64,000 nucleotides of DNA from Chryseobacterium ginsenosidimutans. GTDB lineage: Bacteria > Bacteroidota > Bacteroidia > Flavobacteriales > Weeksellaceae. The stretch lies in assembly GCF_024807225.1 (NCBI RefSeq), contig NZ_JANUCO010000001.1:2604001-2668000 (forward strand), written 5' to 3'. Of the stretch, positions 36,678 to 47,565 are shown piece by piece. The position numbers and the translations under genes were made by a program. A model generated the notes under the pieces. The model worked only from the letters and a program-made list of their open reading frames with translations. It ran no database searches and was not told where the DNA came from. How positions within the stretch are numbered: the first letter of the stretch is position 1; each line of letters begins with the position of its first letter.

Positions 36678-36764
36678 TTAGTAACCAAATATTTCAGTTA
36701 GGTTTAATTTTTTCACTTCACCGAGTTTCTGCATATCGGCTTCGTTTATTTTATCCTGCGAAAG
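36678..36764 (-). pseudogene. Stray copy of the M16 peptidase 3' end
   Basis: Read leftward, it encodes SQDKINEADMQKLGEVKK followed by LNLTEIFGY and a stop, one substitution away from the last 27 residues of the M16 protein at 37702-40642. The similarity continues past the stop into a decayed version of the terminator region (36640-36677). No start or upstream coding part is present, so it is a remnant separated from the intact gene by the GLPGLI gene. Confidence 0.85.
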
Positions 36765-36847
36765 TATAGATGTAAATAGAAATTTATAAAGAAATCCTCA
36801 GTTTATATTGATAATTTCTTTATAAATTGGTGTGATAAAATCACAAA

Positions 36848-37669
36848 ATGAAACTAAAATATAATTTAACAGCCTTGTTGTTGATACTTTCTTTAGGTAT
36901 TGTATACGCTCAAAATCTAACTTTATCTTATGAACTTACGTATCATCCTTTTGATGGCGATAAGAAAGAAACCCAAACACAGAATTATATATTGGATGTT
37001 GTAGATGGAAAATCAATTTTCCGAACGGAAATGAGAAGAACATCAGATTCACTTTTAGCGAATGGTAAATTTGGTATGGGATATAATATAAATACACTTC
37101 ACGAACTTTATCTAACCAAAAATATAAAAGAATCAAAAATAAATAAGGTCTATGTGTCACCATTAAGCAGGGATCGTTTTTTTATCAGTGATTTTAAAAA
37201 GTTGGATTGGAAAATTAGTCCTGAAACGGTTCGGATTGGAGAGTATAATTGTCAGAAAGCAGAAGTTGAATATGGAGGTCGACATTGGATTGCTTGGTTT
37301 ACCAAAGATATTCCTATCTCAGAAGGTCCATACTTATTTCATGGGTTACCTGGTTTAATCATTCAAATAAAAGATGATGCAACTGATTTTGATTTCAAGC
37401 TCGCTCAATTAAGAAAAAACATCAATAACTCATTATACGAAGCTGAAGAAGGTAAAGAGATAAGCTGGGTTCAGTTTAATAATTTGTTACTTGATTATTT
37501 TAACAATCCTATGAACATGTCTGCTCTTGGTGGCAAAAAAGTAATGACAGACGATGGAGTCGGGGGTTACAAGCCTGTTAATGAAAGAGAATTCACTAAG
37601 AAAATACAAGATAATCTGATCAAAAATAACAATCCGATAGAACTTACTCATAAAATTAATTACAAATAA
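36848..37669 (+). CDS. GLPGLI family exported protein (flanked by M16 repeats)
   Basis: A 273-residue exported protein (signal MKLKYNLTALLLILSLGIVYAQ) with the family motif HGLPGLIIQIKD after HWIAWFTKDIPISEGPY. GLPGLI proteins are Bacteroidota-specific; their role is unknown, probably periplasmic. The gene sits between two copies of the M16 3' end and two copies of the 24-bp palindrome, opposite to M16 in direction, so it appears to have been inserted there. Confidence 0.88.
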   Translation: MKLKYNLTALLLILSLGIVYAQNLTLSYELTYHPFDGDKKETQTQNYILDVVDGKSIFRTEMRRTSDSLLANGKFGMGYNINTLHELYLTKNIKESKINKVYVSPLSRDRFFISDFKKLDWKISPETVRIGEYNCQKAEVEYGGRHWIAWFTKDIPISEGPYLFHGLPGLIIQIKDDATDFDFKLAQLRKNINNSLYEAEEGKEISWVQFNNLLLDYFNNPMNMSALGGKKVMTDDGVGGYKPVNEREFTKKIQDNLIKNNNPIELTHKINYK

Positions 37670-37693
37670 AAAAGCCCTGAATTCAGGGCTTTT
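37670..37693. terminator. 24-bp palindrome terminator, copy 2
   Basis: Identical over 24 bases to the palindrome at 36143-36166. It separates the convergent GLPGLI and M16 genes and can stop both. Confidence 0.88.
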
Positions 37694-37701
37694 ACTTTGT
37701 T

Positions 37702-40642
37702 TTAATAACCAAATATCTCAGTTAAGTTCAATTTTTTTACTTCACCGAGTTTCTGCATATCGGCTTCGTTTACTTTATCCTGTGAAGCGACAAGACAATA
37801 GGTGTAATTTTTACCTTTCATTTCCTTATCGTGGAAATTATTGATGTCAGCAAAAGTTAGTTTCGGAGCTTGCTCGTACGTGTTTTTTCTGATGTCAGAA
37901 CTGTTTCCAAGCTTCTGCGCTCTTAAATAACTGAAGATAATGCCGTCCTGAGTAATTCTTTCAGAAGCAATAGATTTCTTCAATCCGCTTTTTGCTGTTT
38001 CAAATAATTGATCAGACTTTGGAAGCGTTGTCAAAAGCTCATTCATTGCGATTGTAGATTCGTTGAATTTATCCGCCTGAGTTCCTACATACGCCATAAT
38101 CATATCTTTATCCTCCTTTTTACCAGGAAGAGAGAAGTATGAATACGTAGAATACGCTAAAGCTTTAGATTCTCTAATCGTCTGGAAAACCACAGAACCC
38201 ATTCCGCCACCGAAATAATTGTTGAATAAACTAACAGTAGGAGTGATGCTTGCGTTATAAGCTTCACCATTTCTTACCCAGAAAACCTCTGCCTGAACCA
38301 TATCGTAATGTGCAAACAAGACTTTGTTTTTATCCGTTGGGATTTGTACAAAAGTTTTAGACTTCGGCATATCTTTCAACGAATTTGGAAGTTTATGAAT
38401 CAATGTTAAAGAAGACGCAACTTCATTTGCTGATTTTGGACCATAATGAAGAATTTTATGTTTAAAATTAAATAAATCATGAAGCAAATTCACCAGATCT
38501 TCCGCTTTCAAAGCATCTAATTCTGCATCACTTAAAACATTATTAAACGGATTTTGAGCACCATATTGAGCGTAACTTCTCAATCCGCTCATGATGGTTT
38601 CCTTTGTTCTGTTTTGCGTTCGCTCTGGCTTTTTTCAATCTGATTTTATAAGAATCTAAAGCGCTTTGATCTGCCTGACAGTTTTTAATTAAGTCTTCAA
38701 ATAAAGCCGCAGTTTTATCGAAATTTTCATTTAAACCTTCCAAAGTGACATACGTTTCTTCATTTCCTGCACTTACATCAAAGCTTGAAGCCAGTTTATA
38801 AAATTCTTTACTGATCGCTTCCGAAGATTTATTTTTCGTACCTAAATATTGTAAATATTCTGCCGCCAAAGGAAGCATTTTGTTATTATATTTCCCTGAA
38901 TCGAAGTAATAATACAATCGAAAAAGCTCATTATCCGTATTTTTTACAGAAAGAACATCTACGCTTTTTACTTTACTTTTTGCAATATCTTTGTCAAAAT
39001 TCAGCCAAACCGGAGAAATCGGATTTTCCGGCATTTCAGTGATCTTTTTAAGGAATGGCGATTGGTCATCTCTGTTTACAGAAACCGGAGTAATCGTGGG
39101 TTTATCAACTTTTACAATGTTTTTATCTTCACCTTTTCTCTTGTAAACCGCAACATAATTGTTATCCTTAAGATATCTTGAAGCGAAATCCATGATGTCT
39201 TTTTTCGTCAGTTTCGAAATTTCCTCAATATATTCAAGCTGCGTTTTGTGATCAACTTCAGAAGTGAATTCATCCATCAGAGATTCAGCTCTTGAATTGT
39301 ATTTTTCGTACTTCTGAATGATGTTTTTCTTCTCATTATTAACGATTGACTGAATAAGATCATCAGAAAATTCCCCTTTTCTTAATTTATCAATTTCCTG
39401 AAGCAATAGCGTTTTTACTTCATCCAAAGACTGTCCTTCCGTTGGATTTCCCTGTAACAAAAGAGCTGAATAATCTTTCAAAACATAGGGGAAAGCATAA
39501 GCGCTCAGCAATTTTTGTTTTTTCACAAGATCAAGATCGATCAATCCGGCTTGTCCGTTTGTCAACAAACTTCCGATGAAATTCAGCATTCTTGCATCTT
39601 TCGTCGTTGCTCCCGGAAATCTAAAACCGATCATTACATTTTCAGGATTCGGACCGAAAACTTCTTTAGTAATTGGAGCCGTGATCGGACTTTCCTGTCC
39701 CGGTTTGTATTCAGGAACGGTTTTGTTTTTCATATAAGAAAAATCCTTGTCGATCTTTGCAATCATTTCATCAGGATCAAAATCTCCCGACATGATAATT
39801 CCCATGTTGTTCGGAACATAGTAATTGTCAAAATATTCTCTGATTGCTTTTAATGAAGGGTTTTTCAAATGTTCTATGGTTCCAATCGTCGTTTGTTTTC
39901 CATAATTGTTATTAGGAAACATGGCGGCAAACATGGCTTCAAAAACTTTTCTTCCGTCATTATCAAGACCTCTGTTTTTTTCTTCATAAACAGCTTCTAA
40001 TTCAGTATGGAAAAGCCTTAAAACCGGCTGTCTGAATCTTTCTGCCTGAACTGCAAGAAATTTATCCGTTACATTCGCAGGAATGTCTTCCGTGTAAACC
40101 GTCTGTTCGTAAGAAGTGAAGGCATTTGTTCCGTCTGCGCCCATTCCCGACATCATTTTGTCGTATTCGTTGGCAATAGCATATTTTGCAGCTTCACCGG
40201 AAACTTTATCAATTTCTTTGTAAATTTCCTTTCTTTTTGCTTCGTCTTTGGTTGAATTATATTTTTCGTAAAGACCGTCAATCTGATCCAAAAGCGGTTT
40301 TTCTTTTGCCCAATCCTTAGAACCGAATTTATCAGTTCCTTTGAAAAGCATATGCTCAAGATAATGCGCCAAACCAGTGTGATCTGCAGGATCGGTTTTA
40401 CTTCCTGCTTTTGTAGCAATAAAAGTCTGGATTCTCGGATCTTTTTTTGTGGGACTTAAAATAACCGTTAATCCGTTTTTTAAGGTATAATATCTCGCTG
40501 AAGTAGGGTCGTTGGTTACATATTTATAGGTGTATCCATTCGATTGTGCTTCTTTCCATTGGAAATCCTGTCCGTAAGCATATCCGCAGAAACTGGCTGC
40601 TGCAATGCTCGTTGCAATTGTGATTCTCTTTAAAAAATTCAT
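37702..40642 (-). CDS. Exported M16 family zinc peptidase (one apparent frameshift)
   Basis: A large exported insulinase-type peptidase made of two halves. The signal peptide ends ...CGYAYG. The N-terminal half carries the inverted zinc motif HYLEH (H93, E96, H97) and the distal glutamate in EAVYEEKNRG; the C-terminal half is a non-catalytic M16 repeat. The frame breaks at plus-strand TTT 38598-38600 (coding AAAGGAAACC); dropping one base restores QNKGTIMSGLRSYAQYG and joins both halves into 979 residues. The break is of the RGAAAC kind and is not evidence of two genes. Confidence 0.92.
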
Positions 40643-40709
40643 GTTAAAGTGTTTTTTTTGTTTTTAAGGTTTATTATTAATTTTTTTTAAGCTTTTTTAA
40701 ATTTTTATT

Positions 40710-40872
40710 TTAACCGCAAAAGAATCAAAAGAGTAACACTTTAGCTATTTTAAGTTATTATTAAACTTCAAATTAAGAACACATAAGTTTGAAAAATTTT
40801 TGATTTTTCTTCTTTTTTAAACTTTTGTATTCTCAAAGATGCAATAAGATCTTTTGTTTCTTTTGTGGTTAA
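40710..40872. repeat. Inverted-repeat element with TTAACCGCAAAAGAA arms
   Basis: Arms at 40710-40724 and about 40858-40872 match except for one G/A pair. It encloses about 130 bases and resembles the TTTTAACGCAAAG elements at 17897 and 60339. Confidence 0.65.
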
Positions 40873-40894
40873 GATTATTTTGATTTAAATATTT

Positions 40895-42088
40895 TTAATT
40901 GAATTTCTCCAATAATTCCTTAATTCTTCTCATTGCTTCTCTTAAATCTTCCTCAGAAGCCGCATAAGAAAATCTGATACATTCCGGGCTTCCGAAAGAA
41001 ACTCCGCCAACGCAGCCAACGTGAGCTTTTTCTAAAATAAGCATCGCAAAATCATCAGAATCTTTAATTTCAACGCCGTCCAACGTTTTTCCGATATAAT
41101 GAGAAATATCCGGGAAGAAATAAAATGCAGCTTTCGGCAACAATACTTTAAATCCTGGGATTTCTTTCATTAAATCATACACAAGATCTCTTCTGATTTT
41201 GAAAGCATCGATCATGTATTTATATTCTGAGGGATCTGTTTTTAAAGCAACAATTGAAGCTCTTTGAGCCACCGTATTTGCTCCGCTCGTCATTTGTCCC
41301 TGAACTTTTTCACATGCTTTTGCCAACCATTCCGGACACGCAGAATATCCGATTCTCCAACCTGTCATAGCGAATGCTTTTGACATTCCGTTGATTACTG
41401 CAGTTTGCTCATAAACTTCAGGAAACTGCGCGATAGAAGTTGTTTTCGTTTCGTAGTTGATGTATTCGTAGATTTCGTCTGAAATTATCGTTACGTGAGG
41501 ATATTTAGCAATAACTTTAGCGATAGATTTTAATTCATCATACGTATAATATCCGCCGGAAGGATTACATGGCGAACTGAAAAGTACCGCTTTTGTTTTA
41601 TCGGTAATCGCTTCTTCCAGTTGCTCTGCAGTGATTTTAAAATCAGTAACATACGAAGTCGGAAGCATGACAGAATTTCCCCCCATCATTTTTACCATTT
41701 CATCATAGCTTACCCAATAAGGATTCGGAAGAATCACTTCATCTCCGTCATTGATAATTGCTGCTAAAACATTAATAATCGCTTGTTTTGCACCGTTTGA
41801 AACACAAATTTGTGATGATTTATATTCTAAATTGTTATCTCTTTTAAGTTTGTGGGAAATTGCTTCACGAAGTTCTAAGAATCCGGGAACAGGAGAGTAG
41901 TGACTGTAGTTTTCGTTGATGGCATCGAAAGCCGCTTGTTTTATATTGTCCGGAACATCGAAATCGGGTTCGCCCAAAGTAAGGCTTATGACATCTATTC
42001 CGCTGGCTTTCATTTCTCTAGCCTTATTCGACATTACAAAAGTTTGTGAGTAACCAAGTCTTTTTACTCTATCTGAAAGTTTATCCAT
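40895..42088 (-). CDS. Class I aspartate-type aminotransferase
   Basis: A 397-residue fold-type I PLP enzyme. PLP lysine K237 in NGMSKAFAMTGWRIGY; NPSG in SSPCNPSGGYY; DEIYEY after it. The start LSDRVKRLGYSQTFVMSNKA is typical of subgroup Ib aspartate or prephenate aminotransferases. Substrate preference cannot be told by eye. It is transcribed alone, between a repeat element and a divergent GLPGLI gene. Confidence 0.92.
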   Translation of the reverse strand: MDKLSDRVKRLGYSQTFVMSNKAREMKASGIDVISLTLGEPDFDVPDNIKQAAFDAINENYSHYSPVPGFLELREAISHKLKRDNNLEYKSSQICVSNGAKQAIINVLAAIINDGDEVILPNPYWVSYDEMVKMMGGNSVMLPTSYVTDFKITAEQLEEAITDKTKAVLFSSPCNPSGGYYTYDELKSIAKVIAKYPHVTIISDEIYEYINYETKTTSIAQFPEVYEQTAVINGMSKAFAMTGWRIGYSACPEWLAKACEKVQGQMTSGANTVAQRASIVALKTDPSEYKYMIDAFKIRRDLVYDLMKEIPGFKVLLPKAAFYFFPDISHYIGKTLDGVEIKDSDDFAMLILEKAHVGCVGGVSFGSPECIRFSYAASEEDLREAMRRIKELLEKFN

Positions 42089-42166
42089 TTAATTTTTTCT
42101 GTTTTAACAAATATATAATAAAAACCATTTGTCGGAAAATTAAAATAAGACTAGTTTATGGGTTTT

Positions 42167-42197
42167 TTGTTCAGGTTAAAGTTTATCACTATGTTTG
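42167..42197 (+). promoter_or_regulatory. Promoter of the second GLPGLI gene
   Basis: TTG, 20 bases, then TATGTTTG, 38 bases before the ATG at 42236. Because it lies inside the longer possible frame that begins at 42158, it supports the later start. Confidence 0.65.
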
Positions 42198-42235
42198 TAG
42201 TTATTCAAGAAGTTTTTAACACCAAACATAAAACA

Positions 42236-43054
42236 ATGTACAAATTACTTTTCTTATTCATTATTTCTTTTACTTCAGCCCAGAATTACCGTTTTGTTTA
42301 CGAATACAAGATGAAACCTGATGTCAATAAAAAAGATTCCATTATCACCGATTATATGAATCTTGATACAGATGGAAAAAAATCATATTTCTACAATTCT
42401 GCAAAATATGAAAGAGATTCGGCTTACAGTGCGAGTAAAAGTTATAAGGATTTGCTTTCTGCGAAATCTTACGATCAGAATCTGAGTTATATTATAGAAA
42501 AAGATTATTCAAAAAAGACGATGAATTTTTATGATAAATTCAAGACAGTCAATTTATTAGTCGTTGATAATGAAGCTCCGAAATGGAAAATTGAGAAAGA
42601 GTTTTCAAAGATCAATAATATCAATTGTCAGAAAGCTACAGCAAATTATAAAGGTAGAATTTGGGAAGCGTGGTTCAGTAAAGAATATCCTGTGAGCGAC
42701 GGTCCGTACAAGTTTTCGGGACTTCCGGGTCTTGTTGTAAGTCTTAAGGATTCTGAAAATAATCATGTTTTTAATTTAATCCAGATCAAAAAAATCAACA
42801 ATATTTTTTCTTTTTTACCCAAATCAAATAAGCAAATGACCTTTGCGGAATATAAGAAAACAATGAATGGTTTTACTTTCAGCAGCGACGATATTGAAAG
42901 TATAAGCATCAATAAACAAGTCGGAAAAGCCGATATTCAGTTGAAAGACGGCTACATTGCCAAGCTTGGAACGGATGATATGAAATCCGGAAAACTCGAT
43001 GATAAAATTTCAAAATTGTTAAAAAGAACCAATAATTATATTGAAAGGGATTAA
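42236..43054 (+). CDS. GLPGLI family exported protein
   Basis: A 272-residue exported protein (signal MYKLLFLFIISFTSAQ). Family core: WEAWFSKEYPVSDGPYKFSG, then LPGLVVSLKDSEN. I take the ATG at 42236 rather than 42158 because it gives a clean signal peptide and leaves the promoter outside the gene. It is a distant paralogue of the protein at 36848-37669. A terminator follows directly. Confidence 0.88.
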   Translation: MYKLLFLFIISFTSAQNYRFVYEYKMKPDVNKKDSIITDYMNLDTDGKKSYFYNSAKYERDSAYSASKSYKDLLSAKSYDQNLSYIIEKDYSKKTMNFYDKFKTVNLLVVDNEAPKWKIEKEFSKINNINCQKATANYKGRIWEAWFSKEYPVSDGPYKFSGLPGLVVSLKDSENNHVFNLIQIKKINNIFSFLPKSNKQMTFAEYKKTMNGFTFSSDDIESISINKQVGKADIQLKDGYIAKLGTDDMKSGKLDDKISKLLKRTNNYIERD

Positions 43055-43060
43055 AAACGA

Positions 43061-43087
43061 AAGACTGCGAATGGGCGGTCTTTTATT
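43061..43087 (+). terminator. Terminator of the second GLPGLI gene
   Basis: AAGACTGC/GCGGTCTT stem, six-base loop, TTTATTTTG tail, seven bases past the stop. Confidence 0.75.
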
Positions 43088-43104
43088 TTGTATGTAAAAC
43101 AGAT

Positions 43105-43135
43105 TTGAATAAAGCTAATAAAAAACTTATTTTTG
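43105..43135 (+). promoter_or_regulatory. Promoter of rsmG
   Basis: TTG, 20 bases, then TATTTTTG, ending 18 bases before the ATG at 43154. It excludes an earlier in-frame start at 43133. Confidence 0.65.
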
Positions 43136-43153
43136 CTTTTTATAATATTTCTT

Positions 43154-43790
43154 ATGTCTACAACGTTACTATTAAAATACTTTCCCGATCTTACAGAAAC
43201 ACAGATAGAACAATTCAATAAATTGGAAGATTTATACAATGAATGGAACGAAAAAATCAATGTGATTTCAAGAAAAGATATGGAATCTCTGTATGAAAAA
43301 CATATTCTGCACTCTTTGGGAATCGCAAAAGTGATGGCATTTGCACCGGGAACCAAAGTTCTGGATATCGGAAACTGGCGGTGGTTTTCCGGGAATTCCT
43401 TTGGCGATTTTGTTTCCGGAATCAGAATTTACATTAATTGATTCTATCGGAAAAAAGATAACGGTAGTAAATGCTGTTGCAGAAGGAATAGGATTAAAAA
43501 ACGTAACCGGAATCCACGGAAGAGCGGAAAAATTAAAGGAAAAATTCCATTTTGTAGTAAGTCGTGCAGTAACACAAATGCCGGAATTTTTGAGATGGCT
43601 GAAAGGGAAATTTGAAAAAGAACAGTTCAATCCCAAACACAACGGAATTTTATATCTAAAAGGCGGAGATCTTGCAGAAGAACTTGCCGGACTGAAATGT
43701 GAAATTTTCAGTCTTAAAAACTATTTTGATGAAGAATTTTATGATACCAAGAAAGTGGTGTATCTGTCAAAAGGTAATTTTAATTCTTAA
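43154..43790 (+). CDS. rsmG: 16S rRNA (guanine527-N7) methyltransferase (one apparent frameshift)
   Basis: The SAM-dependent enzyme that makes m7G527 in 16S rRNA. It starts MSTTLLLKYFPDLTETQ; LYNEWNEKINVISRKD is the family N-terminal motif. The SAM-binding glycine loop is disrupted: VLDIGNWRWF instead of VLDIGTGGGFPGIPLAILFP. Removing one A at 43372-43374 (ATCGGAAACTGG) restores it and gives 211 residues, the normal RsmG length. The same RGAAAC pattern breaks ten other genes. Confidence 0.92.
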
Positions 43791-43851
43791 ATTAACATAA
43801 TTAAGGAATAATTTTTGCTAAAATTTTACTAATAATCAAAATTTTGTAGTT

Positions 43852-44259
43852 ATGAGAAAGTTTTTCCATATTGGGTTTTCTGCACTGGTTTTAGGATTAT
43901 TGTTTACCTCATGTAACGACGATGACGACTATGAGACGATAGAATCTATCGACAAAATTAAGATCGACAGTGTAAAAATTATCAATGATACAATGGACGT
44001 TTTTACGGTTCAGAGTATCAAAACCTATTCTACGTATTCGTCTCATTGTGAGGGTTTTTACGGATATGATTATGTTCATACAGACAATTCCACAAGAACG
44101 GTTACCGCTTATAAATACATTACCAACGGACCTTGTACACAAGAAAGTTACACGGCACCGAGTCAGATCAATTTTAGTCCGCAACAAACCGGTACCTATA
44201 CTTTTAAATTCTGGAACGGCGGAACCAGCTGGATCACCAAAACAATTGTAGTTGAGTAA
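43852..44259 (+). CDS. Small lipoprotein of unknown function
   Basis: A 135-residue lipoprotein (signal ending LLFTSC, C21) followed by an acidic NDDDDYE stretch that suits surface sorting in Bacteroidota. The rest has beta-strand character with YSTYSSHCEGFYGYDY and an end like FSPQQTGTYTFKFWNGG, resembling an Ig-like fold. Family not recognised. It opens a probable operon with the DUF922 and AddB-like genes. Confidence 0.65.
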   Translation: MRKFFHIGFSALVLGLLFTSCNDDDDYETIESIDKIKIDSVKIINDTMDVFTVQSIKTYSTYSSHCEGFYGYDYVHTDNSTRTVTAYKYITNGPCTQESYTAPSQINFSPQQTGTYTFKFWNGGTSWITKTIVVE

Positions 44260-44263
44260 ATAA

Positions 44264-44800
44264 ATGAAAGGGATTTTTGTAGCTTGTTTTCTGATTTCCA
44301 ATGTCTTATTCGGTCAAAAAATATATTGGACGGAAACAAGAAAATTAAAATGGAGCAATTTTAAAAGCAAAATAAATAATCAGCGCGGGGAAAATGTAGT
44401 AGCCTATACCAACTGCGGCTGGATCTATTCTTACGTAAGATCTTCAAACCCAAAATCTGCGATTAAAATTAAAATTGAAACAGTTTTCAATGAAGATAAA
44501 TCTTGGAAAGACGTAAAAAAAATCAACGATTATGTCTTACTGCATGAGCAAAAACATTTTGATGTAGCCGAAGTTTTTTCAAGAAAACTGAGAAAAGAAG
44601 TTGCCGAAAAAGTAAAGACAGGAGCGGATTTTGATAAATATTTCAAAGAAATTTACAATAGAATTCTCAAAGAGTATCAGGATTTTCAAAGAGCTTATGA
44701 CGGTGAAACCAAGAATGGCATTATCGAGGAGAAACAATCAGAATATAATCGTATTATTGCTGAAGAATTAGAAAATTATAAAAGCTATAAAGCGTCTTGA
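44264..44800 (+). CDS. Exported DUF922 protein, putative zinc peptidase
   Basis: A 178-residue exported protein (signal MKGIFVACFLISNVLFGQ). The LLHEQKHFDVAEVFSRKL stretch gives an HExxH-like HEQKH zinc motif, the mark of the DUF922 family of predicted secreted zinc proteases. It starts five bases after the preceding lipoprotein gene, and its stop overlaps the TTG start of the AddB-like gene (TTGA), so translation is probably coupled. Confidence 0.8.
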   Translation: MKGIFVACFLISNVLFGQKIYWTETRKLKWSNFKSKINNQRGENVVAYTNCGWIYSYVRSSNPKSAIKIKIETVFNEDKSWKDVKKINDYVLLHEQKHFDVAEVFSRKLRKEVAEKVKTGADFDKYFKEIYNRILKEYQDFQRAYDGETKNGIIEEKQSEYNRIIAEELENYKSYKAS

Positions 44801-47491
44801 AATTCCTCAATAAAATAATCAACGAATTATTAAGCCAAAACACGGATCTTTCTGAGTTTAACATCGTTCTGCCCGGAAAACGTCCCATCGTTTTTATCCG
44901 CAGGATTTTAGAAGAAAATAAGTATTCGGGATTTCTTCCCAACTTTTTTACCATTGAAGAATTAATCGACAGAATTGCCGACAAACAGCCTATTCAGGGG
45001 ATTTCTTTGTGGCTTTTTGCCTTCGATATTTACAAAAGCCTGAATCTTATTCCCAATGATGATTTTTCTGATTTTTTAAAATGGTTCCCGACTTTGCAGA
45101 AAGATTGGGATGATATTTTAAAATTTTCGGATAGCGATGAAGCGGTTTTGCAATACATGTTTGATGAAGAAAGGATTAAAGAATGGGCGCAGGATTTGGG
45201 AGAAGACGATGATGTTTCCGAGGAAAAAGTTCCTTAATTTCTGGAAAAATATGACTGTTTTTCTTCCTGTTTTAAAGGAGAAATTAAAGGCAAAAAATTG
45301 GGCAACTTCAGGAATGATTCACGAAACGGCGAAAGCTAAGATTGTTGATTTTGCTAAAACTACGAAAGAAAAATTCGTTTTTTGTGGGTTTAATGCCTTT
45401 ACTCCGGTTGAAGAAAAATTGGTCAGAAGTCTTTTGCAATGGGATAAAGGGCAATGTTTTTTTCAGGCAGATCATTATTATTTTGATGATGAAAGACAGG
45501 AAGCCGGAAAATTTCTCAGAAACCATAAAACATGGAAAGAATTTGATGATCATCGTGCTTTTCAATGGATTGAGGATGATTTTAACCAGCCTAAAAATAT
45601 AAAAGTCTACGAAGTTTCAGGAAACGTTGCGCAAACGAAAATCTTACCCGAAATCTTTAAAGGGATAGAAAATAAAACCTATTCCAACACGGCTGTTGTT
45701 TTGTTGGACGAAAATCTTCTTCCTGCAAGTCTGGATGTGATGTACGGTGTTCAGAATCTGAATATTACGATGGGATTTCCGTTGAAGAATCTCTCGTTTT
45801 CCAATGCTGTAAAACAGCTTTTTTATCTTCAGAAACAATTAGAAAAGAATAAATCGTCTTATTATTACAGAGATGTATTTCCTATTCTTGAAGAGCTTCC
45901 GAAATCCGTTGAAGATGAGTTGGTTATCACTCAATTTAGAACGAAAATAGAGGAGAGGAATATTGTTTATATTTCCAGAAAATTATTTCATGAACTTTTG
46001 GGCGAACTGTCTTATTTTAATTTACTTCAAAAAGCGGATTCTACGAGTATTTATTTAGATTCATTAATAGCGTTTTGCAAGAAAGTAAAATGGCTGGAAA
46101 TAGATGATATTCAATACGAAAACGTATCTCACTTCGAGAATTCATTTAGGGTAATTAAAAACCAATTATCACCGTATCAGTTTGAGATCAAAATGGAAAC
46201 CTTGGAAATTTTGATTAATCAGCATATTAATTCTGAAAGCATTGATTTTCAGGGCGAACCATTGCAAGGGTTACAAATTATGGGTTTGTTGGAAACCCGT
46301 CTTTTGAATTTTGAAAATGTGATTCTGCTTTCTGTAAACGAAGGAAAATTACCCCTCGGAAATTCGCAAAATACCTATATTCCTTTTGATATCAGAAGAT
46401 TTTTTGATCTTCATACTTTCCTTGAAAATGACAGTATTTATGCTTACCATTTTTACCGTTTGATTCAGGATTCTACGAATGTTCACTTGTTGTTTAATGC
46501 CTTAAGTTCAGGCGTAAATACAGGGGAAAAAAGCAGATTTATTACCCAAATCGAAATGGAAAGTTCTCACCATATCGAACATTTGATTATCGAGAATTCT
46601 TCCGAGCCGATTATTACGCAGCCGATCGAAATCTCGAAGACAGATATTGTGTTGGAAAGGCTTCAAAAATGGAAAGAAAAAGTTTCCGCTTCACACCTTA
46701 CAAGTTATCTTTATAATCCGATCGATTTTTATCTTTCTAAGATTTTAAAGACTTCGGAAAATGATGAAATTGAAGAGGAATTATCGGTTAAAAATTATGG
46801 AAATTTGGTTCACTATTCACTTCAAGAAGTTTATGAAGTTTTAAAGAGTAAAATATTAAAAGAAAATGACTTAAAGGATTCAATTAAAGCAATTGATAAG
46901 TATATTGATGTGGCAATAGAAAAGCTGAAACATCAACCTGAATTCTATGAAAAAGGGATGAACTTTATTCATAAAGCGATTGCCAAAAAGGTGATTGAAA
47001 GTGTTTTAAATGTTGATCTTGAATTAGTAAAAAGTGGAAATAAATTAGAAATTCTTGACATCGAAAAACGATTTGAAAATGTAGATTTTTATTTTGATAA
47101 AGATGATAAAATTTCTTTCTTCGGCTTCATCGACAGAATCGACAGACTAAATGGAACGTTGAGAATTATCGATTATAAAACCGCAAAAATCAAAAATCTT
47201 ACCGTAAAAATCGATGAAAATAATGTTGATGAATATTTTCATAACAGCGAGAGAAAACAAGCCCTCCAATTGTGTATTTATCAATATGTTGTCCAGAATC
47301 TTCCTGAATTTTGGGGACTTCCCATCGAAACCGGAATCTGGAGTTTTGCGGAAGCCAGAAAAGGAGTGGTTTCTCTGCAATTCGAGAAAGGAAATATTGA
47401 TGACGCGATGAGATCTATTAAAAGTTTAATTGAAGAAATCCTGAATCCGGATATTAATTTTATTGAAGAAATTAAATCTTATTCAATTTAA
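44797..47491 (+). CDS. AddB-like PD-(D/E)XK nuclease (one apparent frameshift)
   Basis: A double-strand-break repair nuclease/helicase-like subunit. The N-terminus (FNIVLPGKRPIVFIRRIL) fits the inactive helicase fold of AddB; the C-terminus holds the RecB-type nuclease with YGNLVHYSLQEVYEVL, GFIDRIDRL and LRIIDYKTAKI (D and K catalytic). The start is TTG overlapping the previous stop codon. The frame breaks at TTT 45215-45217 (minus-strand CGGAAACA); dropping one T gives EDDDVPRKKFLNFWKNM and a continuous 897-residue protein. The AddA partner is not in the window. Confidence 0.85.
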
Positions 47492-47515
47492 TCTATTGAT
47501 TTTAAATAAAATAAA

Positions 47516-47549
47516 AAGAGCCTGATTATTCATCAAGCTCTTTTTTTTA
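47516..47549. terminator. Bidirectional terminator between the AddB-like and acyl-CoA dehydrogenase genes
   Basis: AAGAGC..TGAT/ATCA.GCTCTT stem with a two-base bulge, TTTTTTTT on the plus strand and TTTTTATTTTATTT on the minus strand. Confidence 0.82.
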
Positions 47550-47565
47550 TTTCAATTTTCTAAGT

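Noticed and set aside
37702..40642. Two separate M16 peptidase genes
   Set aside because: A single M16 pair with independent chains does exist in bacteria, but here the second frame starts in mid-domain without a signal peptide, and removing one base joins them seamlessly.
42158..42235. Longer N-terminus for the second GLPGLI protein
   Set aside because: It would place a good promoter (TTG-N20-TATGTTTG) inside the coding region and bury the signal peptide.
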